DNA of 64,000 bases from Mariprofundaceae bacterium (GTDB lineage: Bacteria > Pseudomonadota > Zetaproteobacteria > Mariprofundales > Mariprofundaceae). The position numbers and the translations under genes were made by a program. Below are positions 8,680 to 16,947 of this stretch, piece after piece. Position 1 is the first letter of the stretch, and every line of letters starts with the position of its first letter. The notes under the pieces are model-generated. The model had not been told where the DNA came from. It saw only the letters and a list, made by a program, of their open reading frames with translations, and searched no databases. The stretch lies in contig JAUZQO010000007.1 of the NCBI GenBank assembly GCA_030950925.1, positions 16,062 to 80,061 of the forward strand, in the 5' to 3' direction.

Positions 8680-9129
8680 ATGCAGTCGTATCGCAAGGTT
8701 GAGGTTATTGTTGGAATATTTGTTTTGGTGGGTGTGCTTTCGATGTCATGGATGGCCATTAAGTTGGGGCAAATTGGTGGTATGGGAACATCGGGGTATA
8801 CATTAAGTGCAACCTTTGATGATGCTGGTGGTTTGCGTGTGGGCGCTGATGTGATGATGGCTGGTGTATCCATTGGTCGCTTATCTTCGATTGCTTTGAA
8901 TGATGATAGCGAAGCCGTTATTCATATGGAAATTCAAAATGATGTGCATTTAAGCACGGATGCAATTGCAGCGGTTCGCACCAAGGGCATTATTGGCGAG
9001 CGTTATGTTCGCATGTCACAAGGGGCTGATGATGCAGTGTTGGCGAGTGGTGATGAGATAGAGGAGACAGAATCTGCCATCAATATTGAAGATTTAATTA
9101 GTAAGTATATTTTCCAAGGGAAAGAGTAA
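8680..9129 (+). CDS. mlaD: Mla MCE-domain protein MlaD
   Basis: 149 residues, the usual short MlaD length. One N-terminal anchor (about residues 8-27, 'VIVGIFVLVGVLSMSWMAI') precedes a single MCE domain: 'LSATFDDAGGLRVGADVMMAGVSIGRL' around 45-72, and 'IAAVRTKGIIGERYVRMSQGADD' near 105-125. MlaD hexamers form a hydrophobic tunnel on the periplasmic side of MlaFE that receives lipid from MlaC. Clear ribosome binding site upstream. Confidence 0.92.
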   Translation: MQSYRKVEVIVGIFVLVGVLSMSWMAIKLGQIGGMGTSGYTLSATFDDAGGLRVGADVMMAGVSIGRLSSIALNDDSEAVIHMEIQNDVHLSTDAIAAVRTKGIIGERYVRMSQGADDAVLASGDEIEETESAINIEDLISKYIFQGKE

Positions 9130-9201
9130 TGATTGCAGCTTGGTAGCGGGCGATAATTTTGATTAAAATATCATGGCTCGAAGTTGAGTAAGGAGATGAA
9201 T

Positions 9202-9822
9202 ATGGGTAAAACAATGAAAGCAATGTGGGTTGGAATATGCATGTTGGCAATACCTGCCTTCTCAATGGGGGTTGAAGATAATGGACCCAAAGCCGTTGTC
9301 CAAGCTGCTGTGGGCGGTATTGTGAATGTTCTACGAGAACGTACCAGTACGGGTGCATTGACAGATGAAGATCGTATGGCGATTCGTCAGCAAGTCGAAG
9401 GTCGCTTTGATTACGCTGAAATGGCCCGTCGTAGTGTCGGGCGTTCTTGGAAGAAAAAAACAGCAGAACAGCAAGCCGCGTTTACAGCGGTTTTTCGTGA
9501 TTTATTAGAATATACCTATGGTAATCGTTTGGCTGCATATAAAAACCAAACCATTGAGTATGATGATGCTGAATTTAGAAAGAACAAAGCACGTGTGAAA
9601 ACACGGGTGGTGGGCGCGAATAAGAGTACGCCTGTTGCTTACCGTTTGCATCAAACAGCCCATGGTTGGATGGTGTACGACATTAAAATTGAAGGCGTAA
9701 GTTTGGTTGGGACGTTTCGTAAAGATTTCAAATCATCGTTGAGGCGAAATGGCTTTGTTGGTTTGTTAGATGCGTTAAAAAAGAAAGTAAGGCGAATGAA
9801 AGGTACTTCTAGCAAGTCATAG
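9202..9822 (+). CDS. mlaC: Mla periplasmic lipid carrier MlaC
   Basis: 206 residues from ATG 9202, chosen because AAGGAG lies 7 bases upstream; a TTG at 9184 and an ATG at 9196 are also in frame. A signal peptide (to about residue 23, ending 'AFSMG') precedes the MlaC/Ttg2 domain: 'RQQVEGRFDYAEMARRSVGRSWKKKTAEQQAAF', 'YGNRLAAYKNQTIEY', 'VAYRLHQTAHGWMVYDIKIEGVSLVGTFRKDF'. It shuttles phospholipid across the periplasm between MlaD and an outer-membrane partner. No mlaB (STAS) or mlaA is in this window. A strong terminator begins 45 bases after its stop. Confidence 0.9.
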   Translation: MGKTMKAMWVGICMLAIPAFSMGVEDNGPKAVVQAAVGGIVNVLRERTSTGALTDEDRMAIRQQVEGRFDYAEMARRSVGRSWKKKTAEQQAAFTAVFRDLLEYTYGNRLAAYKNQTIEYDDAEFRKNKARVKTRVVGANKSTPVAYRLHQTAHGWMVYDIKIEGVSLVGTFRKDFKSSLRRNGFVGLLDALKKKVRRMKGTSSKS

Positions 9823-9855
9823 TTTGTTGTTGATTGCCTAAAGCAAGTGTTCTTG

Positions 9856-12800
9856 ATGACATATTGTAAAAACGCGCTAACGACATGTTGGCGCGTTTTT
9901 TTATTGTTGATGTTGTTCTTTGCGGGAACGCTACTGATATTGTATCAATTTTTTCCTGATATCAAACGCTTGCAACCTGAATTGGAAATGATTGTTCAAC
10001 AAGAATTGAATTTATCATCGGTCAATTTGGGAGAATTGTCTTGGACATGGGGCTGGAATGTTGGGATTATAGCCAAACACTCCAGCTTTTCTCGGGATGA
10101 TGTGGGACTGTCATTGAAAAATACTCGCTTTGAAGTTCGACTTTCGCTATCGAATTTATTGAAAGGAAACTTGTGGCTAAAATCCATCCATATCAAGGGT
10201 GGTGATGCGAATGTTCAGCTTGTTCATGCTGAAGGTTCAAGCGGGTTAGCATGGATGCCGATAAAGGTTGAGCTTGATGATGTGCATGTGCATTGGGCTT
10301 GGAAGAAAGAATCATCAGATTTACACATTCAAGCCATGCAATTATTACCATCATTGCATGAAGTTCGCCTGAATACACCAAGTTTTCAAGCCTTACTGCA
10401 TTATGATCAGGCGCTTCAGGTCGATAGTGTGCATGTAAACTTTCAGAGTTTGGAGGCACTGCCCAAGGCTTGGCGAAACTGGATGCATGGAAAACTATCG
10501 GGGACTGTTGATGTTCATCGTCAGACTGGCCATCAACAGAAAGTTTGGCAGGGTAGCTGGCTGTTAGAAGGTGGTGATGCTTCGGTCATACACTTGGAAA
10601 GCGCATCATTATATATACCCGTTGATACGATAGCGGGAAAATTTTCATGTCGTTTATCTTCAAAAGGTTTGCCGATTCAATGGCAGTTGCAGGATGTAAG
10701 GTGGTTGAAAACGAAAAATAATGCCTCTATAAACTTGAGTTGGGAAGAAGGTATACTGACTTTAAAAGCTCAATTATCATATCTGAATATGCCCTTGTTG
10801 TGGTCATGGTTGAAGCCATTGGATGATGATGTGGCATGGCATCACTGGTTGGATGATATGCATGGAGGCGTTGCCAAGGGTGTGAATGTTCGTCTTACAT
10901 TGCCTTGGCGGAATTTTCCACATATACCAGATGCCTCATCATGGAAGGATTTGCATTATCGGGTGCAAGGTGATGTCTATGATGCTGATATTTCACTGGG
11001 GAAGAAGGGTGCCTTACGACATACCCAAGGTCATGTGGATTTAAATGAAAGTGGCTTGCAGGCTACGATTGATCAAACATGGCTACCGCAGGGCATCGGC
11101 CAAGTGCAAGGCACATTGTGGATTCCTTGGGATAACATTGCCATTCATGTGAAAGGTCATGGGGATGTGGATGTTGCTAAACTCCAAGCTTGGGCATCAC
11201 CACAAGCCTCAAGCAAAACATCGTCAACATTCGCATGGCTCTCGGATGCACCTGCTCAAACAAATTTTTCCTTACGCTGGCTACCAAGTTCGGGTGATTT
11301 TACGGAACTTTCAACGCATTTTAAGCCGAAGAAAGCTTGGTATGTTCGTTTATATGAACATCCTCTTTGGTTGGATTCAGGTGATTTGACCTGGGATATG
11401 AAACTTGGCTTAATCGGTAAAAAACTATATGGACATGACGATGATTTGAATGCGTCTGTCAGCTTTTCACTGCTCCAAAATGAAAGTGATGCAAGCCTTT
11501 GGTCGTTAAAAAAACTGAATGGAGATATTTATGGGGCATTAAACACATGGGTAAAGCGTTATCAATTGCCCATTGAATCAGCGCAAGGGGAGTGGCAGGC
11601 AAGCGTGGGTTTTGATGGACATCAGTGGATGGGTGATTTGAATTTGGATGCTGCCAGTTGGCAGAATCTACTCGGTTCGCATAAGCAACAAAATCAGCCA
11701 TGGAAACTTCATTATCAAGGTGTGATGTCGGAAAAAACCTTTCAATTAACCCACATCAGTAGTCATCAAGCGCCATTACAGTTGGATGCGTATGGTGAGG
11801 TGAGTTTACAGCGGATTGTACTGAATATTTCAAACCTTAAAACGGATGCTGTGGATGGAAATGTAAGGCTTTATTTACCTTTGGATAAGGGCGTTTGGCA
11901 GGTGAATATGAAGGGAGCTTACCTGAATCGACAGGCTTTGCCCAAGCATGCACCCAGAGGTGAGGGGTTGCAGCGACGTTCTTGGCATATATGGGCGGAT
12001 ATTGATCAATTTGAATGGAATAAGACGCGCATGCAAGCAGTGCATTTGGATATGTCATCGAATCAGCGTGTGGCATCTCAGGTGAAGGCATCGCGTATCA
12101 CCTCTAAAGCACTGTCTTTGCAGGATGTCGAGGCTTATTTTAATGTGTTAGAGGGTGGAAAGATTGATATTCACCATCTCACAGCACTCATGCAACGGGA
12201 TCGAATTTTAATATCGGCACTGCTTACACCCGAAACATTGGGTGGGATGAAGTGGCAAGGCTATGCAATATTGGATGGTTCGCTGGGATCTTTGATGCAG
12301 CATGCAAAATTATCCACCTTGTTGGAAGGTGGAAAAATGCATGCAGTATTACTGGGGGAAGGCTTCCTTTTTCGAGATGAACCTTGGTGGCAAGGTTTGC
12401 GGGGTCGGCTGCGTATTCATTCAAGGGATGGTGAGATCCTAAAGGGTGGTACATTGACTAAATTCTTAGCGGTATTGAGTTGGGCAGACTTGCCGCGCCT
12501 TTTGTTGGCACGCCGCCCTGACTTAACACGTAAAGGTTTGGTGTACGAGCATTTGCAAGTGGAATCGACACTGCACAACCATGACATGCATATTCAACGT
12601 TTGGCATTGGACTCATCGGCAGTCCAACTTGCAGGTCAAGGAACATTTGACCTAGATGTTGGGAATGTGGATGTCATGTTGGTGGCGCAGCCTTTTCAGA
12701 ATTTGGATGCGGTATTAACAAAATTGCCGATTTTGGGCTATGTTTTGGGTGGAAGCGGGCATTCTATTTTTCGACGGGCTTACCATGTGTACGGACCTGT

Positions 12801-12924
12801 TGCCGATGCACAAGTGGATGGTGTATCGCCCAAAGATGCTGGTGCCCCGAGTTCGGGGGTGATTGATCGCTTTTTAAATCTACCAGATGCATGGTTTGGC
12901 AATCGAAAGTCAGTGGCTCCTTAG
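9856..12924 (+). CDS. YhdP/AsmA-family inter-membrane lipid transport protein
   Basis: About 1022 residues. A short basic-plus-polar N-terminus (MTYCKNALTTCW) leads into one membrane helix (about residues 13-32, 'RVFLLLMLFFAGTLLILYQF'); the rest is a very long beta-rich periplasmic body with repeated 'G.....V....' strands and a C-terminal block ('LDSSAVQLAGQGTFDLDVGNVDVMLVAQPF...LPILGYVLGG') characteristic of YhdP/AsmA proteins. These are bridge-like repeating beta-groove proteins that carry phospholipid between inner and outer membranes. The start is uncertain: GTG 9847 is 9 bases upstream and neither has a good ribosome binding site. Downstream starts would cut into the helix. An intrinsic terminator lies over codons 5 to about 16. 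Confidence 0.8.
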   Translation: MTYCKNALTTCWRVFLLLMLFFAGTLLILYQFFPDIKRLQPELEMIVQQELNLSSVNLGELSWTWGWNVGIIAKHSSFSRDDVGLSLKNTRFEVRLSLSNLLKGNLWLKSIHIKGGDANVQLVHAEGSSGLAWMPIKVELDDVHVHWAWKKESSDLHIQAMQLLPSLHEVRLNTPSFQALLHYDQALQVDSVHVNFQSLEALPKAWRNWMHGKLSGTVDVHRQTGHQQKVWQGSWLLEGGDASVIHLESASLYIPVDTIAGKFSCRLSSKGLPIQWQLQDVRWLKTKNNASINLSWEEGILTLKAQLSYLNMPLLWSWLKPLDDDVAWHHWLDDMHGGVAKGVNVRLTLPWRNFPHIPDASSWKDLHYRVQGDVYDADISLGKKGALRHTQGHVDLNESGLQATIDQTWLPQGIGQVQGTLWIPWDNIAIHVKGHGDVDVAKLQAWASPQASSKTSSTFAWLSDAPAQTNFSLRWLPSSGDFTELSTHFKPKKAWYVRLYEHPLWLDSGDLTWDMKLGLIGKKLYGHDDDLNASVSFSLLQNESDASLWSLKKLNGDIYGALNTWVKRYQLPIESAQGEWQASVGFDGHQWMGDLNLDAASWQNLLGSHKQQNQPWKLHYQGVMSEKTFQLTHISSHQAPLQLDAYGEVSLQRIVLNISNLKTDAVDGNVRLYLPLDKGVWQVNMKGAYLNRQALPKHAPRGEGLQRRSWHIWADIDQFEWNKTRMQAVHLDMSSNQRVASQVKASRITSKALSLQDVEAYFNVLEGGKIDIHHLTALMQRDRILISALLTPETLGGMKWQGYAILDGSLGSLMQHAKLSTLLEGGKMHAVLLGEGFLFRDEPWWQGLRGRLRIHSRDGEILKGGTLTKFLAVLSWADLPRLLLARRPDLTRKGLVYEHLQVESTLHNHDMHIQRLALDSSAVQLAGQGTFDLDVGNVDVMLVAQPFQNLDAVLTKLPILGYVLGGSGHSIFRRAYHVYGPVADAQVDGVSPKDAGAPSSGVIDRFLNLPDAWFGNRKSVAP
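9868..9902 (+). terminator. Intrinsic terminator of the mla operon, inside the next gene's first codons
   Basis: AAAAACGCGC at 9868-9877 pairs perfectly with GCGCGTTTTT at 9891-9900; the stem extends inward with a T-G pair and AAC/GTT, leaving the 5-base loop GACAT, and two further T residues follow. It starts 45 bases after the mlaC stop, the normal place for an operon terminator, but it overlaps the start of the YhdP-family reading frame. Confidence 0.8.
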
Positions 12925-12960
12925 TGGCTTATGCGGTGATTTATGCCCAAATCATTTGGG

Positions 12961-13764
12961 TTAGCTGCTGGGATCCACCTTGATGCGTTGAATGCGGATG
13001 GTTTTTCCAGTGTGCAAATCGCAGCTTAATAGGGTTGCAAAAATGGTGGCACCACGATCCACAGCCTCGAAGCGTTGTGGTAGACGGGTAATCATTCGGT
13101 GTAATGCTCCCTCTTTTTTCATACCAATGATGGATTGGTATGAGCCAGTCATACCAATGTCGGTTTGATATGCAGTGCCGCTGCTGTGAATAATTTCGTC
13201 ACAGGTGGGGATATGCGTGTGAGTGCCGTAAACAAAAGAAACACGTCCATCCAAATGCCAGCCCATGCCCATTTTCTCGCTGGTGGTTTCGGCATGTATA
13301 TCCATCAAGATGACTTTAACATCGGAAGGTATTTCCGAAAGGGCTTGATCCGCTGCTTCAAAGGGACAATTCCAAGTGCCACTCATAAAAATTTGTCCAA
13401 TGGTGTTGATGACAGCCACGGGATGCCCCATTGCTGTTTCTTGAATCGTCCAGCCTTGCCCTGGAGCTTCAGGAAAGAAGTTGGCAGGGCGAACAAAGCG
13501 CTCATCTTCATCAATGGTTTTCATGAAATCACGTTGATCCCAGCAGTGGTTGCCATTGGTGAGAACATGAACACCTGAATCAAAGACCTCATCGGCGACC
13601 TTGCGTGTTGTACCGAAGCCTGCTGCAAGATTTTCACCATTGGCAACCACAAAATCAATCAAATGCTGGTCAATGAGGCGAGGTAGGTGATCGCGTAGAG
13701 CTTTGCGTCCAGCTTTTCCTAAGATATCACCAATAACCAATAGGTTTATGTGTTGTTCTGACAT
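12961..13764 (-). CDS. ymdB: YmdB-type metallophosphoesterase
   Basis: 267 residues from the ATG at 13764, chosen because AAGGA lies 8 bases upstream; an in-frame ATG at 13773 lacks this. Calcineurin-like motifs in the TIGR00282/YmdB order: 'VIGDILGKAGRKAL' (metal Asp), 'VANGENLAAGFG', 'TNGNHCWDQ' near 70, 'VILMDIHAETTSEK' near 150 and 'VYGTHTHIPT' near 180. In Bacillus this family hydrolyses 2',3'-cyclic nucleotides and affects motility/biofilm choice. The first 19 bases overlap the end of the cyclo-ligase gene, so it is the last gene of the zapA-6S-ygfA run. Confidence 0.87.
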   Translation of the reverse strand: MSEQHINLLVIGDILGKAGRKALRDHLPRLIDQHLIDFVVANGENLAAGFGTTRKVADEVFDSGVHVLTNGNHCWDQRDFMKTIDEDERFVRPANFFPEAPGQGWTIQETAMGHPVAVINTIGQIFMSGTWNCPFEAADQALSEIPSDVKVILMDIHAETTSEKMGMGWHLDGRVSFVYGTHTHIPTCDEIIHSSGTAYQTDIGMTGSYQSIIGMKKEGALHRMITRLPQRFEAVDRGATIFATLLSCDLHTGKTIRIQRIKVDPSS

Positions 13765-14324
13765 GTAATCCATCCTTCTTCTGTGATGACTGTGTGTAGG
13801 GGTATATCGTGGGTTTCAATAGGAATATTGGCACATGCTTGGCAAGAAAATGCCAGACCAATGATGTGATCCAAGGCATGTTGATGATCGGCAAGCCAAC
13901 GATCAAAGTAGCCTTTTCCCATGCCAATACGGTTGCCTGCGGTGTCAAACCCAACCAGCGGAGAAATGAGCAAAGCGGGTGTTTTACTGGGTTTCCAAAC
14001 GTGTCCATGCATGGGTTCAGATATGTGAAAGCTGCCTGTCTGCCATTGTGTTTTTGGGGTGATATGTTGCCAATGCATGTGTCCTGATTGATGGGTGACA
14101 GGTGCATAGTAGTGGTGGGGTGCTTGGTGAAAAATATCAGCAGTAGATACTTCGGAAGGCAAGGATTGGTAGCATAAAATATCCAAGCTTTGATGTGTGA
14201 AAAATGTGTGTATAAAGTGTTCTAGGTGTTGTTGAATGCGTTGGGAGAAAATCATTTTCTGTGCTGGATTTAAGCTTTGCCGATGTTCAATGCATTGTTG
14301 GCGTAAGTGTGATTTTGTTGTCAT
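13746..14324 (-). CDS. ygfA: 5-formyltetrahydrofolate cyclo-ligase
   Basis: 192 residues. The N-terminal 'LRQQCIEHRQSL' basic helix and the C-terminal ATP/folate signature 'PLVGFDTAGNRIGMGKGYFDRWLA' (about residues 122-145) are diagnostic of the 5-FCL family, which converts 5-formyl-THF to 5,10-methenyl-THF using ATP. It lies just downstream of the 6S RNA gene on the same strand, as in enterobacteria where the two are co-transcribed. It is unusually rich in His and Gln but the core motif is intact. Stop overlaps ymdB. Confidence 0.9.
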   Translation of the reverse strand: MTTKSHLRQQCIEHRQSLNPAQKMIFSQRIQQHLEHFIHTFFTHQSLDILCYQSLPSEVSTADIFHQAPHHYYAPVTHQSGHMHWQHITPKTQWQTGSFHISEPMHGHVWKPSKTPALLISPLVGFDTAGNRIGMGKGYFDRWLADHQHALDHIIGLAFSCQACANIPIETHDIPLHTVITEEGWITCQNNT

Positions 14325-14351
14325 GCTTGTGGTGGTGCCTTTATAGAAGGG

Positions 14352-14517
14352 AAAGTACCCCCACTCTGGCGTATTGGCGGTAAGTCGTCGAACCCTCGAA
14401 CACGAGGGGGGCGCCGCACACTGATTTTAGGTATCCCGGACAAGCGGCATTCACACCATCAGTATAGACAAGCTCCCAATCGACATGCATCGGCTCAGGC
14501 AACATAAGGCCACTCGC
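14352..14517 (-). ncRNA. ssrS: 6S RNA
   Basis: The 193-base gap between zapA and ygfA, read on the minus strand, begins with GAGTGGCC and then CCTGAGCCGAT, the block that is also present near the 5' side of E. coli 6S RNA. On the 3' side, GAGGGTTCGACGACTTACCGCC followed by AATACGCCAGAG resembles the E. coli 3' half, and UGGC/GCCA plus UAUGUUG/CCAAUA can close a terminal stem. 6S RNA mimics an open promoter and sequesters sigma-70 RNA polymerase in stationary phase. The synteny zapA-ssrS-ygfA is conserved in proteobacteria. Ends are approximate. Confidence 0.85.
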
Positions 14518-14814
14518 TCAGCGCAGGGGTACTTTGGCTAAACCTTCCGCTTGTTGGACGACAGAGTCAAGCGAAGAAATAATGTGTTCTAAATTAGCAT
14601 GTCCTGATTCATCTTTTCGCAGCAGCTGCCCCGCTAAGTTTAGGGCAACAAGTGAAAGTAAACGGTCGCTGCTTGCTGTCATGCCCGCAGCGCGTAACTC
14701 ATCAATTTGTTCTTGTACGGTTTGAGCCGCAAGTAGGACTTCTTCGGGGGCATCATCGGTGCGGATAGAAATTTTTTGCCCCAATAGGGTGATGTCAACC
14801 TTATGATGCGCCAT
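14518..14814 (-). CDS. zapA: Cell division protein ZapA
   Basis: 98 residues from the ATG at 14814 (two in-frame ATGs upstream lie within the preceding gene). The N-terminal 'VDITLLGQKISIRTDDAPEEVLLAAQTVQEQIDEL' is the ZapA globular head, and the C-terminal half is a helix ('LLSLVALNLAGQLL...LEHIISSLDSVVQQ') forming the coiled-coil stalk. ZapA crosslinks FtsZ protofilaments at the division ring. It overlaps the ZapB-like gene by 14 bases and is followed immediately by 6S RNA. Confidence 0.9.
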   Translation of the reverse strand: MAHHKVDITLLGQKISIRTDDAPEEVLLAAQTVQEQIDELRAAGMTASSDRLLSLVALNLAGQLLRKDESGHANLEHIISSLDSVVQQAEGLAKVPLR

Positions 14815-15055
14815 GGTTACTCTCATTGTTGGCAAAATTTTCAGTGTCGTTCGTTTGTAAGTTTTCTAATTTTTGCTCCAAATTCTGAACGCGATCTCTG
14901 CGCTTGCGTAGTTCACTTTCTGCCAAGCGGACGACTTCACGCAGACGCTTGTTTTCGGTGATGACCTTATCCAAGTGTTGTGCGATGGTGCTGAGGTGTG
15001 CTTGGAGGGTGGTGATTCGGGATTCGATCTGTTGTTGGTTCTCTTGCGTGTCCAT
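14801..15055 (-). CDS. ZapB-like coiled-coil protein (TIGR02449-like)
   Basis: 84 residues from the ATG at 15055; an in-frame TTG at 15091 would add 12 residues. The protein is one long charged helix with heptad spacing of Leu/Ile/Val ('ITTLQAHLSTIAQHLDKVITENKRLREVV', then 'LRKRRDRVQNLEQKLENL'), followed by an Asn-rich tail. Short coiled coils directly before zapA in proteobacteria are ZapB or the TIGR02449 family, believed to act with ZapA at the division site. The role is inferred from position and shape. Confidence 0.65.
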   Translation of the reverse strand: MDTQENQQQIESRITTLQAHLSTIAQHLDKVITENKRLREVVRLAESELRKRRDRVQNLEQKLENLQTNDTENFANNESNHGAS

Positions 15056-15102
15056 ACTTCCAATTGAAACATGGGCTTGCTGTGGGGTCAACTTCTTTAC
15101 CC

Positions 15103-15858
15103 TTATCCGCTGAATGTTGCTTCAATATTGCTGAGCCAAGGCATGTATTCAATGATAAATCCCGATAAAATACTGAAGCTTCCCAAGAAAATAAGTGAGC
15201 CTACGACCATTAACAGTATACCTGATGTGATTTCAATGATGTGTAAGTGACGTTTAAACCGTTGTGACCAATTTAAAAAAGCATCCGTGGCAAGGGCGGC
15301 GAGTAAAAAAGGAATGCCGAGTCCTGCTGAATATAGAGCCAATAAAATGATGCCGTGTGAAATATCTTGTTGCGCACCTGCAACTGCAAGAATAGCGCCT
15401 AAAATGGGGCCAATACAGGGTGTCCAGCCAAAGGCAAAAGCAGAACCCAAAAGCATCGCTCCCAAGCCACTGCGAGCATTGATGCTGCCTGTATCAACTC
15501 GGGCTTCCATGAGTAAAAATGGAATGCGAATCAAGCCAGTATAATGTAAACCAAAAATAAAGATAATACCGCCAGCAATTTTTGCCAGAATATTCATATG
15601 ACTTAGCAGCCACTGTCCAAGGAAGGTAGCCGATGCGCCCAGAGCAATAAAAATAAGACTAAAGCCAAGAATGAACCAAAGTGATTGGATGATGGCTGTG
15701 CGGCGAACAGCATATTTTTGGTTTTCTCGTTTGCGTAGTGCATCAACTGAAACGCCACTAATATAAGAGAGGTAGGCAGGGACAAGCGGCAAAACACACG
15801 GTGATAAAAAAGATAATAAACCAGCAATAAATGCGCCAAAGAATGAAACTTCAATCAT
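15103..15858 (-). CDS. ccdA: Cytochrome c biogenesis protein CcdA
   Basis: 251 residues with six predicted membrane helices. The redox cysteines sit in 'GLLSFLSPCVLPLVPAYLSYISG' near residue 20 and 'FAFGWTPCIGPILGAIL' near 140, both signature segments of CcdA/DsbD-beta proteins. It carries thiol electrons from cytoplasmic thioredoxin to periplasmic acceptors for haem attachment or disulfide isomerisation. The start has AAGGA 8 bases upstream. It is the first gene of the minus-strand run toward ymdB. Confidence 0.9.
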   Translation of the reverse strand: MIEVSFFGAFIAGLLSFLSPCVLPLVPAYLSYISGVSVDALRKRENQKYAVRRTAIIQSLWFILGFSLIFIALGASATFLGQWLLSHMNILAKIAGGIIFIFGLHYTGLIRIPFLLMEARVDTGSINARSGLGAMLLGSAFAFGWTPCIGPILGAILAVAGAQQDISHGIILLALYSAGLGIPFLLAALATDAFLNWSQRFKRHLHIIEITSGILLMVVGSLIFLGSFSILSGFIIEYMPWLSNIEATFSG

Positions 15859-16164
15859 AAATATAAATCCTTAGTAGGTGGAGTGGGGTCTGTTTAAGTC
15901 GATCAGTTTTCTAGCTTCTTGGTCTTAAAAAGGTGGCAAAGCTTACGCGCATTGTTGAGTTAGGGAAATGATGATGAGGACAAGGTGTGGTACTGGGGTA
16001 TCGCTTGGGAGTCTGCGGGCTTAGGGAATCGTTGTGAGATAGCAGTGTGATTATTGGTTTGTAGCTTGAAATGAGGAGAATAGCACGGCTATTTAACGAG
16101 ATGATCCTATTTGGATTTTAGGGTTGGGTGTGCCAAGCTTTCGACGTGAGAGAGGAGTGTGCAT
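15859..16164. other. Divergent intergenic region without a gene
   Basis: About 306 bases between the divergent ccdA and sensor genes. I see no convincing coding frame, tRNA, riboswitch or intrinsic terminator in it. It should contain promoters for both sides, and GAGAGGAG at 16150-16157 is the ribosome binding site for the gene to the right. No clear -35/-10 pair can be claimed. Confidence 0.5.
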
Positions 16165-16947
16165 ATGCGGGTGTTTTTTATTTGTTTGTTGGGTTTGTTG
16201 ATGTCGCCTTTTGTGGCGAAATCTGCACCCATACATATTCAATTGCAGTTGAAGTGGAAGCATCAGTTTCAATTTGCAGGTTATTATATGGCACTGGAAA
16301 AGGGTTATTATCGAGATGTGGGTTTGGATGTTGAAATTTTAGAGGGTGAACCCAGTGAGCATGCAACAAAGTTTTTGAAGCAAGGTAGACACCGCTATGC
16401 TGTTGGGGAAACATCAGATATGCTGGCTTATGTTAAAGGTGAAAAAATACGCATTTTGATGGCGTTGTACCAGCATTCACCGAAAGTAGTTATTGTACGA
16501 GAAGACTCTGGCATTCGGCATTTTTCAGAGCTGTCGGGTCATCGTTTGATGTTGAGTGAAGGTTTGAAGTATGGTGAAATTCGGGCTGCTTTGGAGGCAT
16601 CGGGTGTTCATGTAGATGATGTGACAGTTGAACAGAATGATGCGTATGTGATTGAGTCACTGCAACGGGGTACTGTGGATGGGATGAGTGCTTACCTAAG
16701 TAATGAACCTTATACGTTGGATCAGATGGGAGTGCCATACCGTATCTTACATCCTAGAGACATTGGTATTGATTTTTATGATGATTTTTTATTAACATCG
16801 GAAGATGAGGTGGTTTTATACCCTCAAACTGTGCGAGCCTTTGTGAAGGCGACGAAAAAAGGCTGGCGAGATGCGATGTTGCAGCCAGAGCAAGCCATCG
16901 CTTTGATTCAAAAAAATACAATACACAGCACTTATCGCATGATATAG
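16165..16947 (+). CDS. Sensor input domain (NMT1/ThiY-like) cut off from its kinase by a mobile element
   Basis: 260 residues from ATG 16165 with GAGAGGAG 7 bases upstream. Signal peptide 'MRVFFICLLGLLMSPFVAKSA', then a periplasmic binding domain of the NMT1/ThiY class: 'IQLQLKWKHQFQFAGYYMALEKGYYRDVGLDVEIL', 'YAVGETSDMLAYVKGE', 'VDGMSAYLSNEPYTLDQMGVPYRIL'. In related proteins this domain continues through a C-terminal lobe into a transmembrane PAS histidine kinase. Here the frame ends at a TAG contributed by the element at 16943. The missing lobe resumes at about 17071 in the same reading phase. As it stands it would make a soluble periplasmic fragment lacking its final helices; probably a pseudogene half. 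Confidence 0.8.
   Translation: MRVFFICLLGLLMSPFVAKSAPIHIQLQLKWKHQFQFAGYYMALEKGYYRDVGLDVEILEGEPSEHATKFLKQGRHRYAVGETSDMLAYVKGEKIRILMALYQHSPKVVIVREDSGIRHFSELSGHRLMLSEGLKYGEIRAALEASGVHVDDVTVEQNDAYVIESLQRGTVDGMSAYLSNEPYTLDQMGVPYRILHPRDIGIDFYDDFLLTSEDEVVLYPQTVRAFVKATKKGWRDAMLQPEQAIALIQKNTIHSTYRMI

Noticed and set aside
14380..14420. CCCTCG...CGAGGG hairpin in 6S RNA resembling the MITE hairpin CCCTCGA...TCGAGGG
   Set aside because: Similarity is limited to the six-base stem and it sits in the right place for a 6S helix, so chance is likelier than a shared repeat.
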